Source: Nissolia schottii (taxonomy: Eukaryota; Streptophyta; Magnoliopsida; Fabales; Fabaceae). From it: 64,000 nucleotides of DNA. Where the stretch lies: the NCBI GenBank assembly GCA_003254905.1, contig QANU01099453.1, positions 291,245-355,244 of the forward strand, read 5' to 3'. The translations under genes and the position numbers were made by a program. Shown piece by piece: positions 49,028 through 61,301 of the stretch (positions within the stretch are counted from its first letter, which is position 1; the number at the start of each line of letters is the position of its first letter). The notes under the pieces are model-generated. The model did not search any database and was not told the origin of the DNA. It worked only from the letters and a program-made list of their open reading frames with translations.

Positions 49028-52000
49028 TCAATGCTGATTGTGGAAAATCTTTGCCTTCCTTATAGCTGCATGAAGTGTGGCCCATTTGACAGCACTTCGA
49101 ATTTTATTCCAAACTGTGTTTCTTTTCCCTTTGCTTGCTATATACACAGCAGAGGAAACATTATTAGACCCTACTCCTCCATAATCATTAGAAGGGCAGA
49201 AGAGGTTTTGTGGCTCCAATGGGGTAAGAGGAGGAAAGAAACTTCCAAATCCTTCATTGATTCCACTGATGGGCCATCCGTTGTATGTTTCTGGACGCCA
49301 TTCTAGAGGCCAGTCTAGAGGCATGTCTGGCAACTGATCATGTGGCAGTAGTTGACTAGCAGAAGCTAGCTGGTCATTGTGTGAGGTTTCATCAATGAGT
49401 GATGCTGTTGAGGTGGATGGTTGACTCAAATTTGGCCATGCTTGTGGTTGGTCTTGAATCTTACAGGGCAAGCATTCAATGGGAGGAAGGGATGCTGAAT
49501 TAATTACGAAAAATAATCAGGAACAAAAATCACATACATCGATACTATAAAGTAGATACATATAGATCACATATATTTAGCTAACAGAAGGATAAGAGTT
49601 AATCATGATTTAGCCAACATTTATCAAGAGTTTTTCATGGTATAATCTTTTCTTAGGTGATTTGGGCATGTGTAGAAAAGGTTGTTAAAAGCCCCGGTTA
49701 GGAGAGTGGAAGACAATCCAATATCCGAAGGATAATTGAAATTATAAAAAGAGATTTAGATGTCAATATTTTGATTATCAACATGATCTATGACATAACA
49801 CTATGACGTTACCATGTAATCGACCCCTTGGTGGGATAAAATAAGGCTTAGTCATTGTTGTATAAAACAAATGTATTCAAGAAAAACATCGCTCCCCAAG
49901 TTAAATTTTCAAGGAAAGGAAAAAAGGGAACAGATTCTCTTTAGGATTGATGCACATGAGGGTGTGTTTATGCAGGAAAGAGTGGTATGGAGCACCTTGA
50001 TATGGAGCACCATATTGACCAACTGCGAATGTCCTCCCCAAGCTCTGTGGTGTTGCCTCAATTGGCTTCAGATCCTTTAAGTTCTTGTAAGCTTTCTGCT
50101 TTATTATTTCCACCAAATGCTGCCAGTGAGAAAATAAAAGTGTCATGAATCATTTTCACATTCAATTAAGAGGCACGATAACTACACAACAACAACTTAG
50201 TCTCCTCTCACAATGTGAGATTGGCTACATGAATAAGACGACGTCATAGTATCATCGTGTCATGGACCTGAGACATCTGACTAGAGAAAAAAGAATTCAT
50301 AGAAATAGAGGAGGCAGTAAAAGTTTTCTATCCAAATTAAACTATTCACAGCAATGGGAACCAGCATCCAGAATAGAATATAAATAAATACAAACCTTCT
50401 CTTCCAAATTTAAAGAGTCTAGAGACCGAGAATTTAGGCCATTAAAAGACACCTCCACAACCTCATAGATGCAATTAAGGATAAGGGATATTGATTGTTG
50501 TTGTTGTTGTTGTTGAGCTTCAAAATACTGATAGATGTAGCGCTTATCATCGTCTATTTCACAAGCCTTAGCATGTTCAATAACCGTATCCCATGCCTTG
50601 CTTGGAATATTGCCAATTTTCTAATCAGAAAGAGCACATGAACCATCATCATCATCATCATCAGCACACAAAGAATATTCAAAAAGAACATTTAGTTTAT
50701 TATACCTCTCGTAGTGAAGCTTGGTTGGTTGTGTACAACTGCAGCAGATCCTCGACAGTTTCTATTCCACCCCGGGACAAGTTCTTGTGAGTCACTCCGT
50801 TTTTCGCTATCTTTTGCAGACGCCACACCTCATCATTCAATGAAGGACGGTCATGCTTCTTGTATGCTGAAAATTATATCACCACAACACACGTGTAATG
50901 TAAAAACAAAGCTAATAGACGCAACATGATGGCAAAAAAATTAGTAATTATGGATCATAAGAGCATAGTCAATGATTTAATCATGACTATGAAGAAGATA
51001 GGTCCAATAATTGGACTTAAACAATATGCTGTAATTACTTTTGACATCTGATTAATCATAAAATATGAGATTAACTTATGTCAGTCACACAAAATTACTT
51101 ACCAACTCCTCGGTTATCCTTGACCCTTAGAGGCTGAGTTCTGGCTTCCTTGATGTCTGCTCCATTCAAACTTGATTCCATTACCATCGCTCCGATCCGG
51201 AACGTGCCGCTCCTTGTCCAGTTAGAGTTATCTGCGAACCTAAGGTCGATGCTGCCAACTCCGTTTCTTAGTGTAACAACCGTATCTCCACTCAGCAATG
51301 GTCCTTTCCCATCTCTTTGCCTTAAGATGTTGGCCTTGAATTCATCTGCAGTCCAATCCTCGCTTTCATTCGATCCAAAATCTCCCTTCAGGACACATAT
51401 CTTGACCTTCACCGAGGAAACGTCCTCCCTGACTTTGAGATCCTGAAACGCAGCATCACATAGCGCGATTCGAAGTGGAGAACCGTCCTCAGCAGTGATC
51501 TTGGACAGTGTGAAGATTGTTGAAGGCAAATTGTTCATGAAACGCAATTGCAGGGCTCTGCCACTGCCGGCGGGTGCACCCATCTGCCGGTTAAGAGATA
51601 ACCCACAGCTAAATTGGGAACACCAAAAATAAAATACACGGTTAGAAAAATCATAAATGAAATGGTATTTCAGAAGAGAAACAAGTTTTGTGAGAATAGG
51701 AACAAACCATGGGGATAGGTAACGCTGGAGTATAGGTGGAATCACCCCTTCTATTATAGGTGGAATCATCTCTTGTATCTGGTTTAACAAAAGAAAAAGA
51801 AAAAGAAAAAACAAATTTGACAAAACATTAGTTACCATTTTTAATCAAGCCTAGTGAGATACGCAAGTTATGCTTACCATTTTTCGAAGTAAAGGCTCCA
51901 AGTAAAATGCCATTTCATTTGTTGAATTACTACTTGAACCGGAACTACACATGAGCAATTAAGAGGTGGAAGCTGCATTAAAACGAGGCCAGCAAGAACA

Positions 52001-52151
52001 CATTGAAATTAACACATAAAAGAAACCAGAGATAGTACCGAGTGTCTGCTAGCTCTTCTGAGTGGCCATATCTTCGTTTTATACCGAGAACTTGGCGATC
52101 CCTTTCCTCGTTGCCCTGTCCCTCCTGAGATGATCCCCATTTTGATGCCAT
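49028..52151 (-). CDS. CBP60-family calmodulin-binding protein, long form C
   Basis: Full-length CBP60 with eight exons: 52151-52039, 51944-51878, 51778-51708, 51608-51103, 50866-50706, 50620-50396, 50119-49996, 49494-49028, giving about 577 residues. The N-terminus MASKWGSSQEGQGNEERDRQ includes KRRYGH. The central domain starts about residue 95 (ALQLRFMNNLPSTIFTLSKI) with GDTVVTLRNGVGS and GTFRIGAMVM. Then HDRPSLNDEVWRL and [14 protein letters not shown], and an exon with AWDTVIEHAKACEIDDDKRY followed by a seven-Gln run. The final 28 residues (from VWNKIRSAVKWATLHAAIRK) are basic and amphipathic with Trp, as expected for the C-terminal calmodulin-binding region of this family. The exon 7 end is uncertain: two in-phase donors lie 15 bases apart (49996 or 50011). 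An upstream in-frame ATG at 52163 would add four residues. Its exon plan equals that of long form D. Family members regulate salicylate and immune genes; the role of this copy is inferred. Confidence 0.87.
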
Positions 52152-53439
52152 CAACACTAACAAGACTCACAACTTGATCAACAAGTTATTGGATCAGTCA
52201 CTCTTGTCGTCAGAGGCCCCGAGTTCAACAAAAAAGAAGGAAAAAATAAATAAAAGTTCTCTTAGAAGTAGTATGAATCAACTAGGAAAACTCAAAGCTC
52301 TCAAGTCAGAAACAAACTCAAACCAACACTCTCCGTTCTCAGCTCGTTATATAGGTCTTGTAAGACGAAGATTCAGGGAAGAATCATCTCTATTATATTT
52401 TTATACTATAATCACTAGAAAATTATTGTATTAAAATAAGACAAGCTTCGTTGCACAATACTATATTTATTTTTTGATTTTCAGAGTGTGAAAAAAAATA
52501 CAACATAATTATCTTAAATATAGTAGAATATTTTTAAAAATTGTCCATTTCACATTAAAATTATGTGTCCTCTTTTTTTTAAGTTGTTTTGCTCAACTTA
52601 TTTTCATTATTAATAGATTTATTTTTATCTAATTTATTTGTTGTTCATTTAAATTTATATTGATACTGAGAATCAGTTATTCAACAAATTAGTGGGTCCA
52701 CCAGCAGCAAATTCTGAATACAACATCTAATGAGTTGCACTAAGCCACCACCAACCACTACTACACAGGGCCATCCTTCACTTGTTAATCTATTATTATA
52801 GTAGTAGAAAGGAAAAGCTCTGGAAATTGTTTGAAAATTTCGAGATAAACTAACTAAACTAACCGCGTTATCTGAAGGAGACCGACCCTTACTGCAAAGG
52901 TTGACGGCCAAGTCTACGGATCTTGTGGCTCTCTGATTTGATTACACATATGGATTTTCATTTTTCATTTAAAAATAGCTAAATTAATAAAATAATGCAT
53001 CCGCGTGGTTGTGAATAGTAACTAAAAAAATTTCGACAACCACGCGTATTACAATTTGATCAGTCGTCAATGGCAAAGAAGCACACATTGGGTGCTGAAG
53101 GTTGGGAACCAAAGATGAACTGAACCACTCTTCTCTGGGCAATTTTTTTTTTCATTATTTCCAGGAAAATCCACTCTTAAGTTGTGTTGAATGGGATATT
53201 TTTAGAGAGTTTTGTAATTTTTTAAAAGCTTTCAATTGATTTGCCAAAACAAAAATTGTTTGGATACTAGATGAAAGAAATTTTAAATTTTTAAGTATTT
53301 TTGAGATATTTCATATACTTCAAAACAATGAATTTCAATTTTCTTTTCTACACAAGAAATTATAAAATTCTCTTCATTACTATTCGTTTTCTTGACCCTC
53401 TTGTATTCAAACTCTATTACCATTCATCATCCACTACTC
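52152..53439. other. Upstream region of CBP60 C
   Basis: No gene is supported. Promoter elements could not be assigned with confidence. 52440-52680 is AT-rich. Confidence 0.4.
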
Positions 53440-54000
53440 ATTGTTTGTCACTAGTCGGCAACCACCCAACATTGGCCAAATCGCCAGCCGACAATCACCC
53501 AATGCAGGTCAACCACCACCCAATGTTGGTTGACCACTGCCAAACGCCGATCTACCAGCGTTGATTGCTACCAGAATCCCACTGATCGTCAACAAGAAAT
53601 CGCCCAACACTGGTCGACAATTGCCGAGCCACCACCAATCGTCATCTGACAACTGCCTAACACTGACCGACAACCGTCCAACGCTGGCCTACCATAGTTG
53701 ATAGTCATCTGGTGATCGGCCATTGCTGATCGTCGACCAGTCATCATTGATCATCAGCCGACCATCACTAATCTTCGGTCGAGCCCCATTGGGCATCAGC
53801 TGGAAGTCACTCAACAGTGGTCAACAATTGCTAATAGCCGGCAGAGCTACTATCAATCGCTGGCCTACCACCATTGATAACCATCCAGCCATTGGCGATC
53901 ACTAGCCGACCACTGTCGATCGTTGATTGGCCACTGCTGATCACTAATTGCATCTCACCATTAGTCAGGTGTACCCCATCTGTCATTGGCCAATCCCGCC
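53440..54000. repeat. Degenerate CCA/GATCG-rich minisatellite
   Basis: GC-rich DNA in an AT-rich setting, built of irregular 20-30 bp units such as ccaccacccaatgttggttg, accactgccaa and gccgaccatcactaatc, with recurring gatcgtc(g/a)ac and gccaatggc-like words. It is open over long stretches on both strands only because the units lack stops; no homologue is recognisable. Confidence 0.65.
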
Positions 54001-54171
54001 TAAAGTAGGTAAATACAATTTCATTATCCAAATAATGTATTTTGTAAACGATGTAATTTAATTATTTTCCAAACTATACATGTTTAAAATGAAGAAAATT
54101 CGACTGAATCATTTAAATTTCCCCGCATTTCAAATTCCTTAGAATTTGAAAATGCTCCATACAAACATAAC

Positions 54172-54318
54172 TTTACGGTGTGTTTGCGAGTTGGGTTTAA
54201 GAGATGAGAGAAAAAATTTGGGAGCTTAGTCATGGTTTTTACATGTAAAAACTATGATCAAGCCTCTTAAAACCTTTCCTTCCCCTCCTAAACCCAACCA
54301 GCAAACACGCACTTAAGT
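54172..54318. mobile_element. Hairpin MITE, about 145 bp
   Basis: The left half cggtgtgtttgcgagttggg runs through agcttagtcatggtttttac. The right half mirrors it, ending ccaaccagcaaacacgc, and the centre is the palindrome ggtttttacatgtaaaaact. The whole segment folds into one long, slightly mismatched hairpin. TIR wording (gtgtttgcgagttggg) resembles hAT-type MITEs. Confidence 0.7.
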
Positions 54319-54976
54319 TGCGTTTCGTTTCTGAGAAAAAAACTAAAATACAAACATGAGGACAAAGACATAAAATACATGCCTAAAAGTCACTATTGTA
54401 TTTTGTTTGGTGATAATATACAAAACACAATTTATCGTATCTGTATAATGTTTGATTTTGTAGTGATAAGACATAAAACCATGACAAAATACCCTTTGGG
54501 TCTTCTTCTCACTCATTCATAATTTATTTTAAACTCTGTCATTATCTTTGTGTCCTAACAAAATGGAGGAAAAATACACTAATTTTTTATTATAATACAA
54601 GTTTTTGTACCTATCTTCATAACTAAACAAAATTTTGTGTCCAAGTGTTTTGTAACAACAACCCAACATAGTCTCAAAGGACTCTACTCATTGGCATATG
54701 GCAAGAATCTTCGTTTATTTGTTGAGCCTACTCTAGAAGAAACTTTGATCGTATGCTGTATGTCCTTAAATAATAAAACAATGTTGGCAATTTTTTTTTC
54801 TTCAAATAAATAAATGTAACTTTGTGCACTAATAAAAGTAAGGTATAAATCTAAGCAGCCAATTATGTCTGTTTCAGATGCATTCCCCAAAGATAGGGTT
54901 CGGCATTATTTAGGGGGTAAATACATTTATATGAGTTTGAATGAGTTTAAATTCGGATACATGGGCCAATCAAGGA

Positions 54977-55304
54977 AATTACGAGTGTATGGTTGACGGG
55001 TTTAAAATTCGTATGTGATTGGCCGATTTCAGCGGCGAGAAAAAAAAAAGGGTGTACCTGAAATCGGCAGCACAGTAACCGATTTCAGGTAAAGTGGGAT
55101 TTGATTGCATGGCAGTCGCATGCACCGGGGGGGTAGGGACGAGTTGACGCGCACACAGGGGCTGAAAGTACTGCTGCCATGGGCTGAAATCGACACAGAT
55201 CAGACCAATTTCAGCCCTTTTTAAAAAAAAAATTAAAATTCCAGGGACTGAAATCGGCACATACCAGACCGATTTCAGTCACAAAATCTCATACATCCGT
55301 AATT
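54977..55304. mobile_element. Foldback element of CTGAAATCGG hairpins, copy 2
   Basis: Diverged relative of 19679-19990. Ends: aattacgagtgtatgg (54977-54992) and catacatccgtaatt (55290-55304). Inside are cctgaaatcggcagcacagt with aaccgatttcagg, and gactgaaatcggcacatacc with agaccgatttcagtc, plus a CG-rich middle (gcatgcaccgggggggtagg). The sequence beyond its right end also resembles the left flank of copy 1, in inverse orientation, so the mobile unit may be longer than the TIRs suggest. Confidence 0.72.
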
Positions 55305-56620
55305 AATTTCTATTGGGCACATTCTAAAAAATAAATTTTACAAAAGCAATACATTTGTAAAAAAAACCCATTATTGGAGTGAAGTTATCGAAGCAAAGTT
55401 GCACAAACTGTTCACATTCCTAGGTAACTCTTTCCTTTTTGTAATGACTTTAAATGGCTATAGGTTCAAATAAATCAATTAATACTATTGGTGGAATCTA
55501 ACTTATGGCATCAATGTAAGATATGAAAAATATGATATTACGTCTCTTTTTTGTCAGTAATTTTTTTTTTTAGGATTTTCTATCTTTTTTTATGACACTT
55601 TTAACATAGGCAAAAGTTTCTGTCTTTATCTTCTCTCTTTCTATATTTTTATATTGTAAGTTCTTTTATCAAAGATACACAAAATACTAAAAATATACAA
55701 ATACATTATGTATTTTAGGTTACTATTCCTATCTCCAAATTCATACATGTTACAATTTTCGGATCTACACGCATAGCATTTGTCAAGTATCCCAGTACAA
55801 AAAATATGGAGAAAGTAGAAACAAAAACATAAAATTCAAAATCACTTTTGTTTTGACACAAATTTTTAATTTATTTTTGTACATTTAAAAAGGAGTAATA
55901 CATAATAAATGTTTAAGAATGATTTTTAAGTTAATTTATAAAAGTAAAAATAACGCAAGAGATGTTTTTCTATTGTCCTTGCGTCTGTGTTTTCTTTTCC
56001 AAACGCTTATGTGGTCTTAAATTGAGCTTGGGAAACTAGAGGATATACAGTTTATAATTAGTATGTTACGTGTCACCGTCTGCTTCTTTTTGTCAACTTT
56101 GGCTGTGCTTGTAGATTCAATTCTTCTGTTTTGAGTGACATCATCTCCCTACTTCTCTCCAAAAGAGTATACCAAAATAGGAGAATGAAACAACAACATT
56201 TGCTGGTTTCAGGCTTTCAGCAGCAAAGTATTCTTTAAAACCAACAATAGGAACAAATTTTGAATTGATGATGGAAAAGTATGCATACAAATGATTTTAC
56301 AGACAGACAAACAACCAGAAACTGGACATGAACAACTTGACACTTTATGTACAGGAGGACCACATCTGACAGGTCTCTTCACTGTTATTTCTTTTTCTTT
56401 TTCTTTTTTGTTTTTCGGCCAATATGTTCACTGCCGTTGAAATTGAAGAAGTTATAACATCAAGACTTAAATCTAACATGTCTTAGGGAACTTTGTAGAC
56501 ACACCTAGTAACCAAACAAAGGATGTGCTATCTCTCCACACTTATAATGGTCGCTTCTGACTATTGATTTATCCTAAAACCAATGGAATGGATTGATTAA
56601 TCAAAATAGTAAGACGCGAC
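55305..56620. other. Intergenic, 3' flank of CBP60 D
   Basis: No gene is supported. It contains AT-rich sequence and T/A-run repeats; the last few hundred bases before 56621 should include the 3' untranslated region of CBP60 D. Confidence 0.45.
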
Positions 56621-59600
56621 CTATATATAAGGAGACAGAGGAAGTATACCATGGGAGTCTAATAACAACTCAGCATGCTTTTTGGCAGCTGCATCCCTTC
56701 TGACTGATATGACCCATTTGAGAGCATTCAGAATCTTAAACCACGCTGCTATAGGCTTCCCGCTGCCCGATATATCGGCGGTGGAACTGAGGAAAGTAGA
56801 TTGGAAGCTATATTCTGCTCCATCAGAAGAACCAAGGAAAGAACCATTTTGCTGCCCCCATGTTGTTGTATAAGGAGAAAAACCATTCATTAATTGAATC
56901 TCTGAGCTGTAATTCGCCATTGAATAACCGCCTTGCACGATTGGAAAATGCGATGATCCGTTAAGGAGCCAAGTATCCCCTTCATTGTGCATCCCAGAGA
57001 AAAGTTCACCTTCTGCATAACTGGCTTGCGGCAATGGATCATCATATATTTGGTTGTTAGGTACATTCTCATCGACATATGAATCGGAGCTGAATGGTTG
57101 GCTAAAACCTGGCCATGTTTCTTGTTGACCTGCACAATACAGGTTAAAGTATTCACAGGAAGAGCAACCAATCTTAAAAGGCAAAATGTTTGTATAAGAG
57201 AACAAAATAAAATAAGTCAGAAATTATGCTATGAATACCCTGTGCTGTTGTTGATGCATTAATCTCTTGCAAAACTACCTCCGGATCATCAGACTGCGCT
57301 ACCGCTGGTCTAAAGCAGCTCAATGAAGTCTCATCAATTGATTTCAAATTATTCACATTTTTGTAAGCATCCTGCTTCACAATTTCCACCAAACGCTGCC
57401 AATGAAAAAGAGGCAATGTTATGGTTTGCAGTATTCTTTAAAACACTATTTCGCAGCCAATTCCGAGCAGAATATTGACGCATACCTTCTCACCGGGAGT
57501 GAGAGTATCCGGTGAACGGCAGTTTATCCCATCAAATGTCACTCCAACGAGGATGTAGATGGAATTGAATAGCAGGACTATTGGTTGTTCAGCTGTGTGG
57601 TAGCTGTAAAGCTTGTGATCATCGATCTCGCAGGTATTGGCATGTTTAGTAATCGCCATCCATGACTTGTTCGGAATTTTGCCACACTTCTGCATCACCA
57701 AAGCAAAAAAAATTCAGTTAACATACCCAAATTTATGTATGAATTTCGTTAGTTATAATCTTTTACCTCATGTAATGAAGATGGATTGGTTGTGTATAGC
57801 TGCAGAAGATCCTTAACAGTGTGAATTCCATGGAGAGAGAGCCGCTCTTGGATTTTTCCATCCTTGGCGATTTTCTCCAAACGCCAGATAGCATCATCCA
57901 AGGATGGAGGGTAGTGTTTCTTGTATGCTGCAATGAACAAAAATTACATGTCAGTTTTGTATACTTGTCACAAAAGACACAGATTATAACAAAAAATCAA
58001 AACCAACAGATGAAAATGATTTCATGGAAGAAAGAAAGATAGTTGCGTTCTGGTGAGTGAATTTATAAGACTCACGCTCTCCTCGATTATCTTTGACCAC
58101 AAATGGTTCACTTCTACCTTCCTTAATGTTTGCTCCACCGGAAATTGGTTGCACAACTTTAGCCCCCAACCTAAACTTTCTGCTGCTTACCCATCTCGAG
58201 TTGTCGGTTAAGATAATCCTAGAGATGCAACCAACCCCATTTTTAAGAGTAATAAACCTCTCTCCAATCAACAATGGCCCTTTGCCGTTTCTTTCGCGCA
58301 AGATATTGGCACTGAATTCCCCTTCAGTCCAATCCTCGCTGCCACCGGATGATCCGAACTTGCCATCGAGGACAGTGATCTCGATCTTTATTGAGGAGAG
58401 GGGACCATCATTGACTACAGACTCAGATCTAACATCAAATAGAGCAATTTGAAGGGGTGACTCATCCTCTGCTACTATATTAGAGAGGGTGAAAATTGTA
58501 TCAGGCAACTTATTAATAAAACGCAGCTGTAAGGGTTTGGCTCCGGATATGCCAGCCTGATTAACCCTTGCTCTGCAACAAATTTGGCAAAAAAGAGAGA
58601 ATAGTGAACTACATGCATGAAACAATCTGGAGCAGATCATCTCATGTTATATTTTAGCACAACTTGGTCATATTTAACATGACCAATTCATGTTAAAATT
58701 TAACATGAGAGGATTCGATACAGTAAAAAATGAGGGGGAAAAAAAGGGTTAACCTCAATACTTCCTGGAGGGAATGAATGAAACAATACATAGAATGACA
58801 GAATCTAGACATGAAAAGACAAACCTTCGAAAGAAATGATCCTCAATTTTACGTTCGACCTCCTCTCGTACCTATTTGAGGAAGACAAGTGAATCAACCA
58901 ACTGACACTTCATACAAATTAATGACAGGGCGTACTGCTAAACATAATTTAATTAGATAACCCATCAATCAAAATTTCAAAATACTTCTTGGACAATAGG
59001 ATTAGAAGCTAGAGAGCAGCAGAGATAAGGCAAATGACAAATTACAAAGAAACAAATAATCTAGGCAATGCTTTACTTTTGCCCAAAAAATCAAATTAGT
59101 AAGCACAACTGGGAAACAACGTGTTAGTGATACATTTATCTATATAAATTCTATATATGAAAACCTGTGGAACATTGAATTGAACTGGAGCTTGCCAGCT
59201 TGGTTGTGAATTGTGATAGGTACTTTCAAATGTAGAATAGGCTCAAAACTAGCTGAAACAGACAAAAGAAAAAAAAAGCAACCTTCTCAACACCACATCA
59301 CAAAGATATAACAGACTCATTTCATTTCTTACCACTCTTCTCAAGAAATTTTCCAAGTAGGAATGTTGGTGGTCATTCATCCACAGTGCTCTAATCACAT
59401 TTCTAAGGCCACTGCACAATAAACAGGAAACCAGAATTTAGAGTACCCAGCACAAGACATATTAGTCATATTAGTCCTCACAGCTACCGGTTAAGTTAAT
59501 CTCTAAGAGGGATTAATTTGACTGATGTAAAATGACTAATTTGGCCGGTTTTTGTCAATTTGAAGACTAATATGACCATTTTTATAACCTGAGCACCAAC

Positions 59601-59758
59601 TTGACCAATGCTAACAATTTCATAGACAAAATTAAGCTTTACTCAAAATACCTGAAAGATGCTTGTTTTGTATGATCCCCATGTCTCCATTTTGGTTTCT
59701 GAATTGGAATTTTGCCTCTACCTCCCTTCTCCTGGTGAGATTCCCTACTTGATACCAT
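56621..59758 (-). CDS. CBP60-family calmodulin-binding protein, long form D
   Basis: Full-length CBP60 of about 586 residues from eight exons, all in phase: 59758-59652, 59411-59333, 58871-58825, 58572-58076, 57927-57767, 57689-57486, 57395-57239, 57129-56621. The N-terminus [16 protein letters not shown] is basic. The short third exon [16 protein letters not shown] precedes the central domain (from about residue 88: [19 protein letters not shown]), which carries [11 protein letters not shown] and [10 protein letters not shown]. The next exons hold [35 protein letters not shown], then [20 protein letters not shown]. The last exon is variable and aromatic. Residues about 547-575 ([20 protein letters not shown] and on) form a basic amphipathic helix with two Trp, the expected calmodulin-binding site. 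It is the best preserved of the four copies and closest to what a functional family member should look like. Confidence 0.91.
58640..58710. repeat. 71-bp near-perfect palindrome in CBP60 D intron 3
   Basis: Starts tctcatgttatattttagca and ends ttaaaatttaacatgaga; the sequence closely equals its own reverse complement, around the core ggtcatatttaacatgacc. It lies wholly in the intron between 58573 and 58824. Confidence 0.7.
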
Positions 59759-60438
59759 CCAAATCCAAATTAAAATTACAAGAAAATGAACAAAAACTTT
59801 CTCACCGTATCAGAACTCCTAAGTATTTATATGATGTATGGTTATATAAACTCAGCAAAGTGGTAAGAGCTAAAACATTGCCCCTAACCCAAGTATTTAT
59901 AGGAAGCGGGGACATTGACCAAAATGTAGGAAGTTACGAGGAAACCACATTCAAGTTACAGTGCACTAACATGACACGTTAATCCCCAAAAGTCATGCCA
60001 CTTAAAATTCCCAGAAAGTACAAACAGTTTTTTTGGAACCATAAAGAATATCTTGAACTGAAAAGATCACTTCGTAATTAAATACTAAAATAATACTTAA
60101 TGATAAGTACTAGTCTACTTATGATATACTAGTCTTACAAGGAATCCCAAAACTTCAAAGTACTAGTACTAGGACACTGCTAACTCACAAAACGCGTAGT
60201 CATTGGAAGGAAAAACAAAACAATGATTGTTGTGGGCGGTAGCAGGGGATACGGTCCTACGGATCTCCAAAGTAAAACATGGTGATGCATTCTCTTTTTG
60301 TTCTTTTTTCCGACGCGCTTTTTCTCTTGCAGAAGCCCAAAATTACTTTTAGTCACCTACAAATTGAATTTTAATAGTAGCTTTCTATGTTTCACTACAC
60401 CGCCACATGCCAACTTTTAAAATTCGTGGCACACAAAC

Positions 60439-60477
<39 letters not shown>

Positions 60478-60870
60478 CATAATTCATATATGTATAATAA
60501 TTGATGTCAAACTATTAATTGCAATATTATGTGTTTTCTAAGCTCCTTTTTAAAATTTATGATTTTATAAAGTATTATAGATAATGTTATAGATAATCAT
60601 TGAGTGTCCTCGAGCGTCAATGTCTGTAATGTATCCAATACTCAGACACGATAGTCCAATAGAGTTTTCATGCAATTCAGGGTATAGTTGAGTGGAAGAG
60701 ATTCATTTTTTCTTAATCAAATGTCAATGGTTTCGATCCTTAGTTTTGAATACGTACCAATCTTAAATCTTCGAGAAAAAATTAGAGTGTTCTGAACGTA
60801 GATAGCTTTTGTTAGGGTGAAATTCTCAACAGCCCAAACATAATTTTTGACATTCCAAAAGTGTTTTTAT
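59759..60870. other. Upstream region of CBP60 D
   Basis: No gene is supported. A (TA)n tract lies at about 60443-60474. No promoter element could be assigned reliably. Confidence 0.4.
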
Positions 60871-61301
60871 GGTTTAAATATGTTATGAGTCCTTGACAAA
60901 TTTTAGAAATTTGGGTTAGATTCTTAAAAAATATTGGTTTTGGTTCAAACATATTATAAATATTTAGTTTTAATCGATGGAGTATTGTTAAGTGCTAATG
61001 TAGCTAATAATCTATCTCATTAATAATGTCATTTGACTAAAATAAACTAGCTCAACCCATAATCAAAACCTTTATTTTACTCTTTATTGACGTAACACAT
61101 TGTTAATCATATCAATCCTTAACAGAGTCTCACTAATAACATGAACTAAAACTAAATCATCTACAATGTGTTAGAGACTAAAACTAAATATTTTTAATAT
61201 ATTTGGACCAAAACCAAAAACAAAATATTGTTAAGAACTTAAACCAAATTTCAAAAATATATTAGAAACTCAAAACATGTTTAAATCATGTATTTATGCT
61301 T
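60871..61301. mobile_element. MITE with inverted arms of about 120 bp
   Basis: The left arm (ggtttaaatatgttatgagt, then aaatttgggttagattctta, ggttttggttcaaacatatt) is mirrored by the right arm (aatatatttggaccaaaacc, then aaaccaaatttcaaaaatat, catgtttaaatcatg). The interior is non-coding. Similar wording at about 555-690 may be a partial copy. Confidence 0.65.

Noticed and set aside
53723..54031. Open readings on both strands in the GC-rich repeat
   Set aside because: The degenerate repeat lacks stops on both strands. The peptides are repeats of Ile/Asp/Gly/Pro words without a known domain.
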